Assembly: GCA_023055355.1 (NCBI GenBank)
Contig: JALJCS010000035.1
Coordinates: 5,339,501-5,403,500, forward strand
Direction: 5' to 3'
Source: Agelaius tricolor
Lineage: Eukaryota; Chordata; Aves; Passeriformes; Icteridae
Length of the DNA: 64,000 nt
This document shows, in pieces, positions 1 through 12,800 of this stretch. The position numbers and the translations under genes are program-made. The stretch's first letter is position 1; the number at the start of each line of letters is the position of its first letter. Below the pieces are notes generated by a model. It had not been told where the DNA came from and did not search any database. It was given only the letters and a program-made list of their open reading frames with translations.

Positions 1-3000
1 GGGAATTCAGTGTAGAGATTATGAGAGGAAGCCCCGTGAAGTAATCAAGATCAATTTGGTATTCCTTTTCTTTGCCTCCTGCAAGGATTCTAATATCAAA
101 GAACAGTGATTGGATTATTTCTCAGTAGATAATCTTTTTGCATCAGGCTGTCTAATATTGAAGCTGAGTTTTATCTTCAGTTGTGATGAACTGGAGTGAT
201 AAGCTTGTGGCTGAATATATAATGGATCTGTGCAGATGTAAGTGAATGTTGGAGTGTATTAGAGGAATTTTGGTCTATAGTTCTTTCAATATATCAAAGG
301 CTTTTTAGGTTTCATCTTGGCTATATTACAGGAATTTGAAAAAAACAGTTGAGTTTCTACAACTGTAACAAAACTGGACACAAGAACAAGCACACATTTA
401 ATTTTGGTGGGGAGTAAAATACAAAACTCCTTAGTGATTTGGCCTTGGTGAAGTCTAGCTCAGAACTTTGTTGCTTCCAAGTAGTAAGAGCCATATTGCA
501 AAATGCTTTAATGGAATTAATTCATAGTCACTATTTCTCCATAAAGGTGGGCTTCACCTTCCTAGTGTGATATATTTGGTGTTAAGGTGTCTTTAAGCTG
601 CTTTTTTTCTAAAATGCTTGGAGTGGAAGCAGTTTTGAGAGGTGCTTTTCCTGCAGATGTAAGGCTGTAACTGTGTGTATGCTGACAAATCAAGTCCTGC
701 AGACCTCAGTGGGATTACTCATCTGCTTAACACTTTTGCCAGGAAAGGGCTTGATTTTAACTCCTATTTTAAAATAAGCTAGAAAAAAATAACCTTTATA
801 TGTAAACCTCCTATGTATCTTTTATAGCTCATATTTCAACTGTGGCTTTGTTAAAAGTGTGAGGCAATAAACAGATAAAGCTTGCTAAAGCATATCATGC
901 TTTGAGATTTTAACTTATAAAATGATTGCATCTGTGTATGTCCTACACATCCCTGCCCCATAATTGGCCTAAAAACTCCTGTTAGACCTGTACACTCAGT
1001 GCCACTGTGTGTGTAAATTACCAGGATATTTCCCAGGGCTATTTTTAAATGTTTGAGATTGTCAGAATTTTGGAAACCTTTTGTGATAACCTTGCTCTTT
1101 TTTTTTTTTTTTTTTAACCTGAGCTGTGTTCTTCTATTTTGGGTTACTACTAGCTGCCCTCAACTTTTACAGTGTATTTGAAGTGGAGCATAGCTGAAGT
1201 CAGCTTTTAGAAAATGCTGAACAGGAAGGAAAAATGAAGTTTAATGAAATGTAGTATATTGTAAAGTGTATTCTCAGCTATTTTCATTTAGTATGGGGTA
1301 GAAGTTTATTTAAGTACATGAAAAAATAGAATAAAATTTTCATTTGTTTAAAAATATGTTCTCTAAGGAGTAAAGGAAAAATACATTTTTTTAGTGTTTT
1401 TGAAGTTTAGTCTATGTGAAAAGTCTTACATCTGTTCACAGTGGCTGATGGTAAGGTGTTCTTGAGTCTGTCTACTTGATGTCATCCCATAGATACAATT
1501 TTTTTCATACAAATAGAAACATATGTATACTGTTACACTGCATTAATAATTATATTTTTCCTAGAATACAAAGGATTTTCCTACTTTACCCTAAACCTTG
1601 GCTGAACACTTCCTCAAAGCATTTATGCACAATTCTTCATCTGTATTTCCTTTCTTTTCAGCTCATATTCATATGAAAATGCTCACAGATTTTACATGTT
1701 TACCTCATTGATGCATAAACTGAGCCATAGAAATGGTAAATTGCTCAAGATTATCACTAAAGTCAGCGGAAGCATCAGGACTTTCAGGAATCCTTCAGCA
1801 CATAGTTGAACTGAGCTCTATGCAGTGTGGTGAGATTCATGTGTAAAGCTGGTGAATTTCAGACAAATAAATCCAAAGGAGTTAGAACTGTTCCACTTTA
1901 CCCATACTGACAAACTTCTGTGGTACTTTGTTGCTTTGAAAAATCTGTTTCACTTCAAATGTGTTTGTGGTTGTGGAAATTAATTTCCACCCAAAATGCC
2001 AGATCTGTTTCTTAGAGCTCTGCTCATGACTGAGAAATCTTAGGGTGTCCCAGTCATGTGCCCTGTGTGATGGCTCTCATTAAGCAGGTCAGTCCTCCTG
2101 TCCTCAAAGGAGTTGGGAAGAGGAATAAACTTGTGCCATGTTGAATGCACCTGCACCCTTCAGTGTCCCTTGCTGAGGGCCTGTGTTACTTCATGCATAG
2201 TGAAGCCTTTTAACTGTGAGACACCTGTGGTGATGCACTCCAGAGGACCAGGGTGTTACAGGGTGGCAGAGCATTGATTTGTAGCAAAATGTGTCACACA
2301 AGCCAAGAACAAAATCTCTAACAGTTTAACTTCCAGTCCTTGGAAAACCATGTTTCTCCCTGTGGGGAGGGAAGGCAGAGATGCCCAGTCTGGCTGTTCT
2401 GACCTCAGCAGATAACTTGCCTATGATGTCATGTGCCATTACTGCTGCCTACCCACAGATTCAGGACCTGATTGAATAGCACTTGAACCGGAGCCATTAA
2501 GCTGGTTGTTAGTAATCTTGTGGCTGGTTTCCAAAAGTGAGTGAAGATAGTTGACCTTTGGCTTGCAATTGTAAAACAGCTGAGTGAAGAGGAAAAGTGC
2601 TTGGCCTCTTTTTTTTTTTTTTTTTTTCTTGTGGGCACTGCATGGTAAAAGCTGCTTCTATGGTTTCTGTAACCCTGGCAGGACAGTGTGTCCCCTACCC
2701 TCTGCCTAGTGCCTCTGTAGCAGTGTGTGGTACTGCCTCTCAGGAGATGCTCACTGACAGCTTTCTCTAAACTTCACATACTCTAAATACTACTGGCTGA
2801 GCCTTTCCAAAGAAAGGCAAGATTGCTGCTTCCTTCTGACAGTGCTGCAGCTCTCCAGCTTCGTGCTTCTCCTGTTGCTTCACAGGAGCTTGTTGGTGAC
2901 TGGGGTCCTGCTGGGAGAGGTGAAGGTGGCCATTCCTGTTACTTTAAAAAGTAAAATAATGAAGCTGAGGGATTCCTACTTGAAATCTTGATTTACTGTT

Positions 3001-4223
3001 TTTTCATGTTGAACAGTTTGCAGTTGTCCTGATGCCTTTACAGTCTTCGCTTTTTTTTTTTTTTTTTTTTGCTATATATATTGAAGTTGGGAGGAGTTAG
3101 ATTCAGTCCCAGTATTTGTTATTCAGGTTTTATGTCCCCCAAAACTATCAGCCTTCATGCTAGATATCCAGATCTAAAGCATATTAATACGTGCTGATGG
3201 TTTGGCAGGAGCCAGGGGGAGGAAAGAGAAGAAAAATCACCATTCTTTGTAATCTCATTGTAATTTCTCTACTGCTGTGGTGCTCTGAGAACTGTTTCTG
3301 TGTGGTTAATGCAGGAGCACTAAACATATTAATTAATATCTTAAATTTTAGAATTGTTTTGTTTTTAAACTATAAACTACTGCTTCATTTCCTCTTTCTC
3401 CTTCTGTCATAGGGTTGGGGCATAGCTGGAAAGTGTTTTTCTAAAGAAGTGAATAATCTACTGTTCCCAGTAGATGTCATCATAATTAATTCAAGGGTGC
3501 TTAGAGATTGTTTTTATGACTCAAAACTGTCCAGGTTGTGTTTTAAGTAGAAGGTCATCATCTTGAATTTTGAGGTTTTTGCTTTTGTGTGATACACAAA
3601 CCAGCTTCCTTATGTGCCAAAAGAAGATTTCCTTGACAGGATTTTGATCACTTCACAATTTGGTTCAGCCAAGTCAAGATTACTTTTCCCTTTCTGATCA
3701 TACACTTGACAGTCGCCACAGGTTCTGTCCACATGAGTGTTTGTCACCACACTTATTTTCTTTGCCAGCCCTTAAGAGAATTGAGTGTTTGCTAACAGTT
3801 GATGCTGAGGTGGCATTTTCAGTTCCTGCATGAAAACCATTTTTTGTCAGGATAGAGTGGAACAGTTTCAAATAGAGGCAGGAAGATGATAAATGAGGGG
3901 AGCACTGTCTCCCTACTGCTCTTTCCTCTCCCTCCTCTGTGTCTTCACCTGCATTGGCTGTTGTGTCATGGTGTCTGTCCTAGAGAACAGAAATTCAAGG
4001 CTTGCTGAAGAGATGTGCCAGTTTTTTCCTGGTTTGAGTGAAGCTGTCTTCACATTCATGCTTCCTCTCCCTTCTTTACACACTCCTCCATCATTTCCCA
4101 TTTGTTGTAATGGGATGGGACTCCATGTGGTCTTGATGATTTTAATATGTGAGAAACAATTTTCTGAATTAATGATTCAGCCAAATTGCAAGCACTATGT
4201 GCTTTATAGTGAAATAGGTTGAA

Positions 4224-4378
4224 TATTAGAATAGGTTGCCCAGAAAAGTTGTGGAATCCCCATTCTTGGAGATACCCAGACAAGTCCCTGAGCACTCTAA
4301 TCTAATTAGACTGCCTTGAGCAGGAGGGTGAATTGGGTGTCTTCCAGAGGCCCTTCCAAGCTCCATTATTCTGTGACT
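4224..4378 (+). repeat. CR1 3' fragment, degenerate, plus orientation
   Basis: 'aggttgcccagaaaagttgt' is followed by 'ttggagatacccagacaag', 'cttccagaggcccttccaag' and 'attctgtga'. This is the usual order of CR1 3' sequence, with an internal A/T-rich substitution. Confidence 0.75.
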
Positions 4379-7300
4379 TAGCTGTGAGTGGCAGCTCTGC
4401 TGTGTGTGATGGTTGATTTGTAGAGGTCATGTTCCCTGGCTGCTGGCCTTGAATTAAGATGATAATTGCCATCAATATGTGATCAATATTGCAGTCTAAG
4501 ATGGCAAAACTGTCAGAACACTACAGAGACATAAAACCAAGCACAATTATGTGAAATGTGGTTGATTTGGCAGCCTGGCAGTTGGATATCTGTGTCACAA
4601 AGAGATGCTGCTATAAGGGGCTGCATTCTTCTGATCTGCCAAAGTGTTCAAGGCCTGGTTTGAGTGCAAACTTCTCAAATACTGTTCCTCTTATGTATGA
4701 AAGTAATCTGAAGGTGGGTTATGTTCCCTTAGACAACTTCTGTAGGCATTAGGATGAAGTGTGTGAGAAGGAAATAGGTGATCTTAACAAAGTGTGTGTT
4801 CTGTATTTGTAGAAGAGCTTGGACCTGCTTAGATGAAGATCGTGTTGCTGAAGGTATTTCTGTGCAGGTGACATAGCTATGGAGTATTCCAGTCTGAAGG
4901 TGTAAAGTGGTCTTTGCAAGCAAGGAGTAAACACATTCCACCTTAAATATGACATCTTTATTTTTACTCAGAAGGTTTTTATGATGATTATTTAAACTTG
5001 TCCCTGAAAGCAGAGAAAGTTGAGGTCTGTGAGCTGCCTGAAGGCTGCAGGAGTTCTGAGTGTTGAACAAACACTGACTATAGCTAGTGGTCAGCTCAGC
5101 TGATTTTGTGACACTGCCTTAGCACATGTTGCATTCTGTGATAACCAGGGAGATGGTGCTAATTTGAAGCTCAGCTGCCTTTGCCAGTTTAATGGAGGAG
5201 TTGTTACAGCCTCTCTGCAAGGTCCAGCTTGTGATACGCCAGGCATGACAGACAAGTGTTAGCTCAGGCATAGCAGCAAATCACATTTTGGCTTGATAAA
5301 TTATTTATCTGCTTTGTTCAACCTGCTTGTCAAACTGCAACCAACATGACGTGCTTTTGTTTTTATTTACTGGCAACACAAAAATGCTGCCTCCCCTCTT
5401 CGGTCAGGTGACATCCCTGTTGTGTTAACTATTGTGATTAGGGATTGTGTGAGAATTTCAGATCAATAACATCTGTTACTCTTGGACATCCTGGGTGTTA
5501 ATGAACTAATTTTGATTTAATTGTGTTAAATTAAAATGGTAAAAGCTTGATTGCAGCTTGAGGGAAGAAAAGAAGGATTATGATTTTTAGTGGCATGTAT
5601 TAAGGATTGAGAGTGTATTCATAGATTTCCAGTTTATGTGTGGAGTCCTGCTAATTGCTGGAGGAGGGATCTTGTTTGTAATGATACTCAGGCTTTTCTG
5701 ATTTCTCTCTACAACTAATAAGGATCCAACTAAGCAAGGGAAGATAAGAAATCCAGTTTTTCTGTGTAGAGCTCAGCCTCGCAAGGAGTGAATTATATGA
5801 CCCCTTGATAAAATCCCTTGTGCTTTAAAATTGCCAAGGGCTTCATACCATAAGTCAAATACTAAAGCCTGAACTTCAGGAAAAAAAAGTGCTGGGCTAA
5901 ACTAATCCTATTTTATGAAAATGTAAGAAAATCAGGCATTAGTGCCCTAACCACATTGGAGCAAATAAATCTTATAATCTCAAATTGAGCAAAAAGGTGC
6001 TTTAATTTACCAATCTTGATTAATTTTACAGTTGAAATCTAAACTAGAAGAGCTACTAAAGATAATGTTTGGACATTTTCACAACTGCTGTGAGACTGAA
6101 GTATTGTATTATAAGCTATTGTACTAGAGATGGCAGATTTCCATACTTGCTCTTTATCCCTGAATTACAACCTTTGCTAAATTTTTAATAATTCTATTTA
6201 TATGCATTTTAAAAGGTTTGAAGAATCAAAGCTAATTTTACAACCATAACAACAAATGACTTAGAAACAACAAACCAAGTGGAGATGAGTTTTGAGTTCT
6301 TCCTATGTGTCTTTGTGGCATCACCTTTCTTCTGGTCTGTGGTGTTGTATTGCAGAGTGTCCTTTCTGTCCTGAATGTCCTAGGTGTGACAGCAGAGGGT
6401 TGTTGCAGCAGTGACACCTGAGGTGTCTGTCAGGTCCATGGGTTTGTCTGCATTGTGTGGTCAAGAGAAGGGACTGGATCTTCTTTAGCTACAGCCAAGC
6501 TGACCTCGAGGTGGCTGGACTAAAGATAACCACACTGTGGGATTTGATGTGAATTACAAAACTCACACAGGAGTCTGGATGAATTCTTTGCTGTGTTAGT
6601 TAAGATCTGAGCAGCTACTCTTCATTAACACAGTGTAGCAGAGGATAAGCCTTTTTCCCTTCTTCCCCCTGCCCTTACTTTTTTCAGTGCTAGTGGGATG
6701 GGTCCTAGCCAGGGAGTTGAAGCTGAGACTTGGAAATAGAATATTTACATAGGAAGGTGACCAAGGGAATGCATTTGTTCTTTCTCTGCCCAGTCTTACA
6801 GCCTTAGAAATGGAGCATTTGTGTAGCTCTCTGTTTCACTGGGGCACTAGTGAAAAGAGGCACTAGGTCCAAGTGTTTTATGTTTTACTTGCTTCATTTA
6901 GCTAGGAAAGCTGCCTTTGATCTCTATAATTTCCAGTTTTCTCTGAAAATTGTGTTAGATTTAAAATGCAAATGAGTGGGTGACTTGTGTGTGTTCTGCA
7001 TTTGAAGGTAGATCAGGAGACTGATACTGCAGCAGTTTGATACACAGTTCTTATCTGCAGCTTTATCCCCCAGCTGTTCTTGCTCTTTCATTTCCTTTGC
7101 TGGTCCTGCAGTGGCACTTATCTCGCAGGCTGGGCAAGCATCAGTGACTGGAATAATTAATATACACTTGGAAATAAATGTGGCTTTTGGATGCTTTGGC
7201 CCTTGGAAGAAAAAGTAGGAAAGGAGAATACTTTCTTTTGGAGTGGACTGCATTTGTTTCCATTTTCTACATTGGGAATTGCTGGATGAAATTGTTTATT

Positions 7301-9794
7301 TTCCTCAAATAGCCAAATCTTTTTAGACAGACCAGCAACATTGTCCATTTCAATCTGTCAAGCCTGGGGCTTGTCCTTGTTTGTCATTTTGAGGCCCCTG
7401 CCCTGTTGCTGAGTATTTAAAGCACTGTGTGAGTGGCACATGCCTTCAGCTTTGAAGACATCTTGTAACACCTCCTAGGAGTAGGTGTTCAAATGGAACA
7501 GAAAACGTTGTGAAGCAGAATGTCTGTGGTGGAGCCTGAACTTGTTCCCATGGCTTGTATGCATGACTGGTGCCACCATCTGACAACTCAAGTGAGAATT
7601 GCTTTAACAAACTTAAAAATGTGTTTTTTCGTGATGACATGTGCTAAACACACGGAGTTGTACAGCTGAGCTCTAATGGAGCAAAAAGTGAACTGACAGT
7701 CTCCAAAACTGCTCATGAAAATTATTTTTAGGATATTTATTATATTCCTGAATCCCAGATGCTACTCTACAATACTTCCTGATTAGTGGCTAGATGCATC
7801 TGAAATTTGCATTTTAAATGGTTGTGTTCATAATTTTCCTCAGCCTGTATGTCTCTAAGAAAATAATGGTGTTTTTCTATAGATGCTGACTAGAAGCCCA
7901 TTTTAAAAATGTTTTAAATGTCTTGAAGAGCTTAAGAGGCTTTTTATCCCCTTCAGCAATGACTGCTCACTTGAATTTCTGTACCTGATCTTGGATTCTT
8001 TTGTCTCCAACTATTTGAGGTTGTGAAAAGCAAATAGTCCTGGTATTGGGAACTCATGAAATCAGTTGGGGTTTGATCCTGTGGTGGGAGATCAGAACAG
8101 TGACTGGAATAAGGCAAAAGCTAGGAACAGCTATTTCTGTCTAGGAAGTAGATTGTCAGCCTCTGTGGAGTAATTAATTTAGAATGGTGATGTTCAAATG
8201 TTACTGCCCTTTATAAATAAAATATAAGAGAATACTCAACAGAGTGGAATTATTCTGTTTGTACCTGCTGGATTTACTGGTTTGCATGAGTTCGTGTCAG
8301 CCTGCACGCAGGGTTGGGAGCTGCCTGTTGGCTCCACTGCAGCTGGACCTCATGCAGAGAGAGCAGAAGGCTTTTTTTTTCCTTTCCCTCTCTTCAGCTG
8401 AACTGTAATTATACTGTTAGTCTCTAAAACCTCTTATTTAAATAATTTGTCTCTGGAATTCATGCTTTCTCCATGGAGCCAACCTACTTCTTGCCCTAAC
8501 TTGTACTAAAACTCTACAGGTTTATGGGGGGAAGGGGGAGGGAAGTGCTGCTGTTATGCAAAATTGTTTCCCTTGGGAGGAAAGGGGGGAATTCTTCATG
8601 AGTTATGTATGAGACAGCAGGTTCCACTAATCGTAGCAGCTCTGCTAGTACTGAAGACTTGTAGTATGAGCTAGTCAGCCCTCTGGTTTGTGAGAAATTG
8701 GCACAAAATTTTAAATTCTTGCAACTCTTGCTGAGCTTGAGTAGGTTTTGCCATTATAAGTCCTGATGTACAGTCAAATTTTGAGTATTCTTTTGTTACC
8801 TGCCCTTCTTTAGCATAAGTATGAAAATGATACTTTAACCATTTGATCTGGTTTTTACTTACTGCTGTTAACAATAGATTATGGTCTGCTTGGAAAGAGC
8901 TATGCTTAGATTCCTAATCTAAATGGATTTATTTTAGAATAAGTAGGATTTTAAGCTGCAGAAGTGTGTACTTTTTGTGAGTACCTCTGGAAAATCTGCC
9001 ACTTTTACTCGGGAGGTATTTCCCTGAGCTCCTGTGCAGTTCAGGTCTTGTGCTCTAATCTTTACTATTTCTGGGGGCCCAACTAATCAAGGAAATTCTT
9101 GGGAGGGGGGAGGGAAACAAGGGTTCAAAGTGCATCCTGCAGTTGCAGAAGGGAAAAGAACCAAATGCAAGGAGGAAGATGAAGAGAAGGTGGCATCCAA
9201 GGACGGTGAACACTTTTAAAGATGAAATTTGGCAATTAAAATGTTCTTTTTCCTAACCTTGCCTTTGAATAATGCTTGAATTTTGGTGACATGAACGTCA
9301 GCTTGACAAATTTGCCTCGTCCCGGCTATATTAGGGGAACCTGTTGTTCATATATTTCACAGCTTAATTTTGTTTCTGTAATATTCTACATGTCCTCAAA
9401 GACTACTTGAACAAGATGTATCCTTAAGTCTGGAAGTGCTCAAGCATGGGCTGGCAGTTCAGCTCCCTGCTGACCACTGGAATGGAGGAAGCAGAAGTTG
9501 CTTCTGCTTCTTCCTTGTCTTCACTTCTGTCCCTATTTCTTAAAATACATTTTGCACTACCACCTCTGCCCTACCTCTCCTGAAACTATAGTTTGTCAAA
9601 AATGGTGTGGATTTGACTGTTTCTGCCAGGGTGTTAAAACTTTCTTCCAGCCTCAAGCTGTCTTGACATTTCCTTACACTTCACTAAGAAGAGATACATT
9701 CCTCATTTTTCTTCCCTGAAAATTGCCTGTGAAGTTCAGAGTGTCACTTGCTCTCTGCCAGGATGGGCAGCTGAAGACTCTTGTGACACTCCCT

Positions 9795-9870
9795 AAAATC
9801 ATTGAATTGCCTAGGTTGGAAAAGACCCCTGAGATAATCATCCAACCTTACTACCTAGAAAAATTCAGAT
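9795..9870 (-). repeat. CR1 3' fragment, minus orientation
   Basis: 'aaaatcattgaattgcctag' followed by 'gttggaaaagacccctgaga' and 'taatcatccaacc' matches the reverse complement of a CR1 3' end. Confidence 0.75.
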
Positions 9871-12800
9871 TTAAACCAACAAACAACCTTCTCTGCAGGG
9901 TCACAAAAAATAAAGATAACCAAAGTGATTATAGTTGACCCACATTTCCTGATTTCCACCCTTCCCATTAGAGTTTGTTGTGTCTGGAAATCTTGCAAGC
10001 TGTTACCTTTGCTCTCTTTAGGTAATGTAAGAAGGAAAGGCATAAGTAAAAAGGCTTCCAGCATTTCTATAGACTTTGTTGAGCTTTCTTTCCTTTGAAA
10101 AGTTTGTGTTTCAGTCCACCTGTCTCTGTTTGGATTACAAACACCTGCATGATGTCGCAGTAAGATTAGAGGCACTGTTGATTCTATTTGCATGATGAGT
10201 AATAAATTCCTCCTAAAGCTTGTTTGTTGAGAAGAAAACATTATTTTTAACATTCCAGAAAGGCTGAAGTTATTAAACATTGGCTAATACATTGATAAAA
10301 GAGCTGCTCTACAGGCTGGTCAGCTACTGAAAAAGATCTGTGGGTGACTCAGGAGTGCTGCAGGGGGAAATTCTGTGGAAGTGGCTGAATTAACCCCCAG
10401 GGGTATTTTTCTGAACCCTTTGGGGCTCCCTAGTTTAAAGTCCTCACAAAGAAAATACTGTCACACAATCTTCTAAGTTTGCTTTGACTCTAACTGGATT
10501 TAACTGTTCTTGGACAAAATTGCAGTCAAAACTGAGAAGTCTGGCCATACCTAATGAAAGTCTTCTAAAAGCACCTGTTTTCCCTTACTCATTGTTCCCA
10601 GAACTCCCAGTTTACTAACTGGGAGGGAGAGGCCATTATCCAGATGGGTGAATACTAACTCTCGTGTCCTAATGGCAGGGATCAGGTAACACTCCTGGGG
10701 TGTGCTTGGGTTTGCCAAGGTTTTTCAGCCCCCACAGACAGATTTGAGTTGACCTTTCACATGGCCCTTGTACTGTGCTGCCAGCTACCTGTATTAGTCA
10801 GCTTTCTCCACTCACTGTTGGTTGCTACAGATAATACTCAGTTTATTGTACCTTTATAATGGATTATGTATTGTGCTTTAAACTTTCTTCAATGGAAGTA
10901 AATTCTACTCTTCACAGTGTTCTGGGAGTAGTTCCCATCTGAAGTGAATTATGCAATTTTCACAATTAAAAGAAATAGAAAACCGTTTACACATAGGTTT
11001 TTCCTTTGTTCTTTGTACTCTGAATATTTGCCATTCTACACTGGGCTAGATGGAGCACTCCAGTGCTGACTGTGTTGGTCAGATGTCCAGCCCTGGACAT
11101 CATCTTCCTCTTTGTGTAAGGTGTTGGCTTCCTTCAGTCAGGCTGGAGTGACTCACTCAGCCGGAGGCTGTGCCTGGCTATTGGTGGCCACACCTTCTGT
11201 GCATCTTTCTCAAACCCATTTTGAATCCATCTGTACCTTACAGCATGAAAGCCTCATAACATTAACATGTACTGTGTGAAATAAAGTCTCTTGTTTCATT
11301 TGAAACATGCTACCTGGGAGTGTTACTGATTATTTTTTTCTTCTTTTCTCTCCCCCTCCCTTTGCAAGAGACTATAGCAAAACATTTCCCCTGTACTTCT
11401 CATGGGGATTTGCAAATGTCTTCTTGTCTTGGTTGCATTTTTTTTTCTGAGAAGGAGATAGGGAGAGTTTGATCTCTTACTGTCCAAAACTCATTCCATG
11501 CTTTGTTGTATCTTGGTTCTTTTTGCAACTCTTTTAGTTCATTTTAACCCATCCCAAAAAAATGCTAAATGTAAGTACTCATGATAGAGGGGCTGACACA
11601 AATTTAGTGTCAGAATATTTGTTTTGTTTCGTTCTTACGAGAAACAGGTAATGTTTCTAGTTTATTTTCAGATTGCTGCCCCTTTGATTGTGTTATAATT
11701 GCTGAGGAGTAATAGTTTAAAATCCTTAGCTTCATACATTCACAGTTCTTTGGCTTTTTGGTTGTGTTTTTCCTCACACACCTTATTTTCCATATTGTAT
11801 TTAATCTCACATTTATCACTTGGCCTTTTAGTATTACAAGTTACCAGTGTAACTGATGAATTTTAGGGTTTGAGTACATTTAGTCACTCTCTTGATGAAC
11901 TTTGTCACTTCACCCCTCTGTTACTTTCTTGGATGGCTCCTGGAGCTGCAGCCAGTCCCGAGATCCTGTGGCACAGCCTCCCTGTGCTACAGACACTGAC
12001 CCTTTGGTTTCTTTTTTGAGGTTCCTATGTTGTTAATGAGCACATTTGTGGGGAGGGGTAGCCAAAAGTTGAGTTGTTGGGTTTTTAAATGAAGCAGCTC
12101 AAATAAACCTTAGAAAAGCCTTGTGACTATTTCCAGTTTATCACAATGAATGATTCATCTGCTCTCTATATGGAGTTACATTTTTGTTCTCTCCTGCCAC
12201 TGATTAAGTGGAGGTCTGAGGTGATGATTGCTTTTTGCTTTTATAGCTTTGCCAGAAGAGCCCAGCCTCCAAACAGCTGTCTGAGTCAACTTAATTGGAT
12301 ATTTGCTGTACTTCCAGGGGGGTTTTATGGCTGTAGACTGGCAATATTGCTGCAAAGCAGCTGGGACCAAACCAGCAGCTGTCATCTCATCACATGTATT
12401 TTAAAGTCTTTAGATAAGGCCTGGTCCTGGTTGCTGAGTACATCCCTGAGCTGGCTTCCACATATTGAGGTCTTCCCAGAATTCCACTGTTGGGAATCTT
12501 TTTGGATGCATCCACACTAATGCGTGGTCTGAAAATCCCATTTTGTTGTGTAGGAATGATTGACCCCTTGTCTGGGTCCTAGGGGGAGATTTTTGTGGCC
12601 AAGGCATTGACTGTCCCAGTTAGGGAGATTTTTAATGCCTTAGCTTTTATTGTGACTTGCAACAGAGATACTGTGCTCCTATAGTGTACTTGGATGCTTA
12701 AAATTAGTCTGTGGTCAAATAATGCACCCTCAGGTGTAAGTGACCTGCATTGTGATTTCCCTTCCAGGTTACTGCAACGGAGCCGTCATGAGTTCTGTTC

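Noticed and set aside
9855..10280. 141-codon minus-strand open frame
   Set aside because: Overlaps a CR1 fragment at one end and has no domain or coding character.
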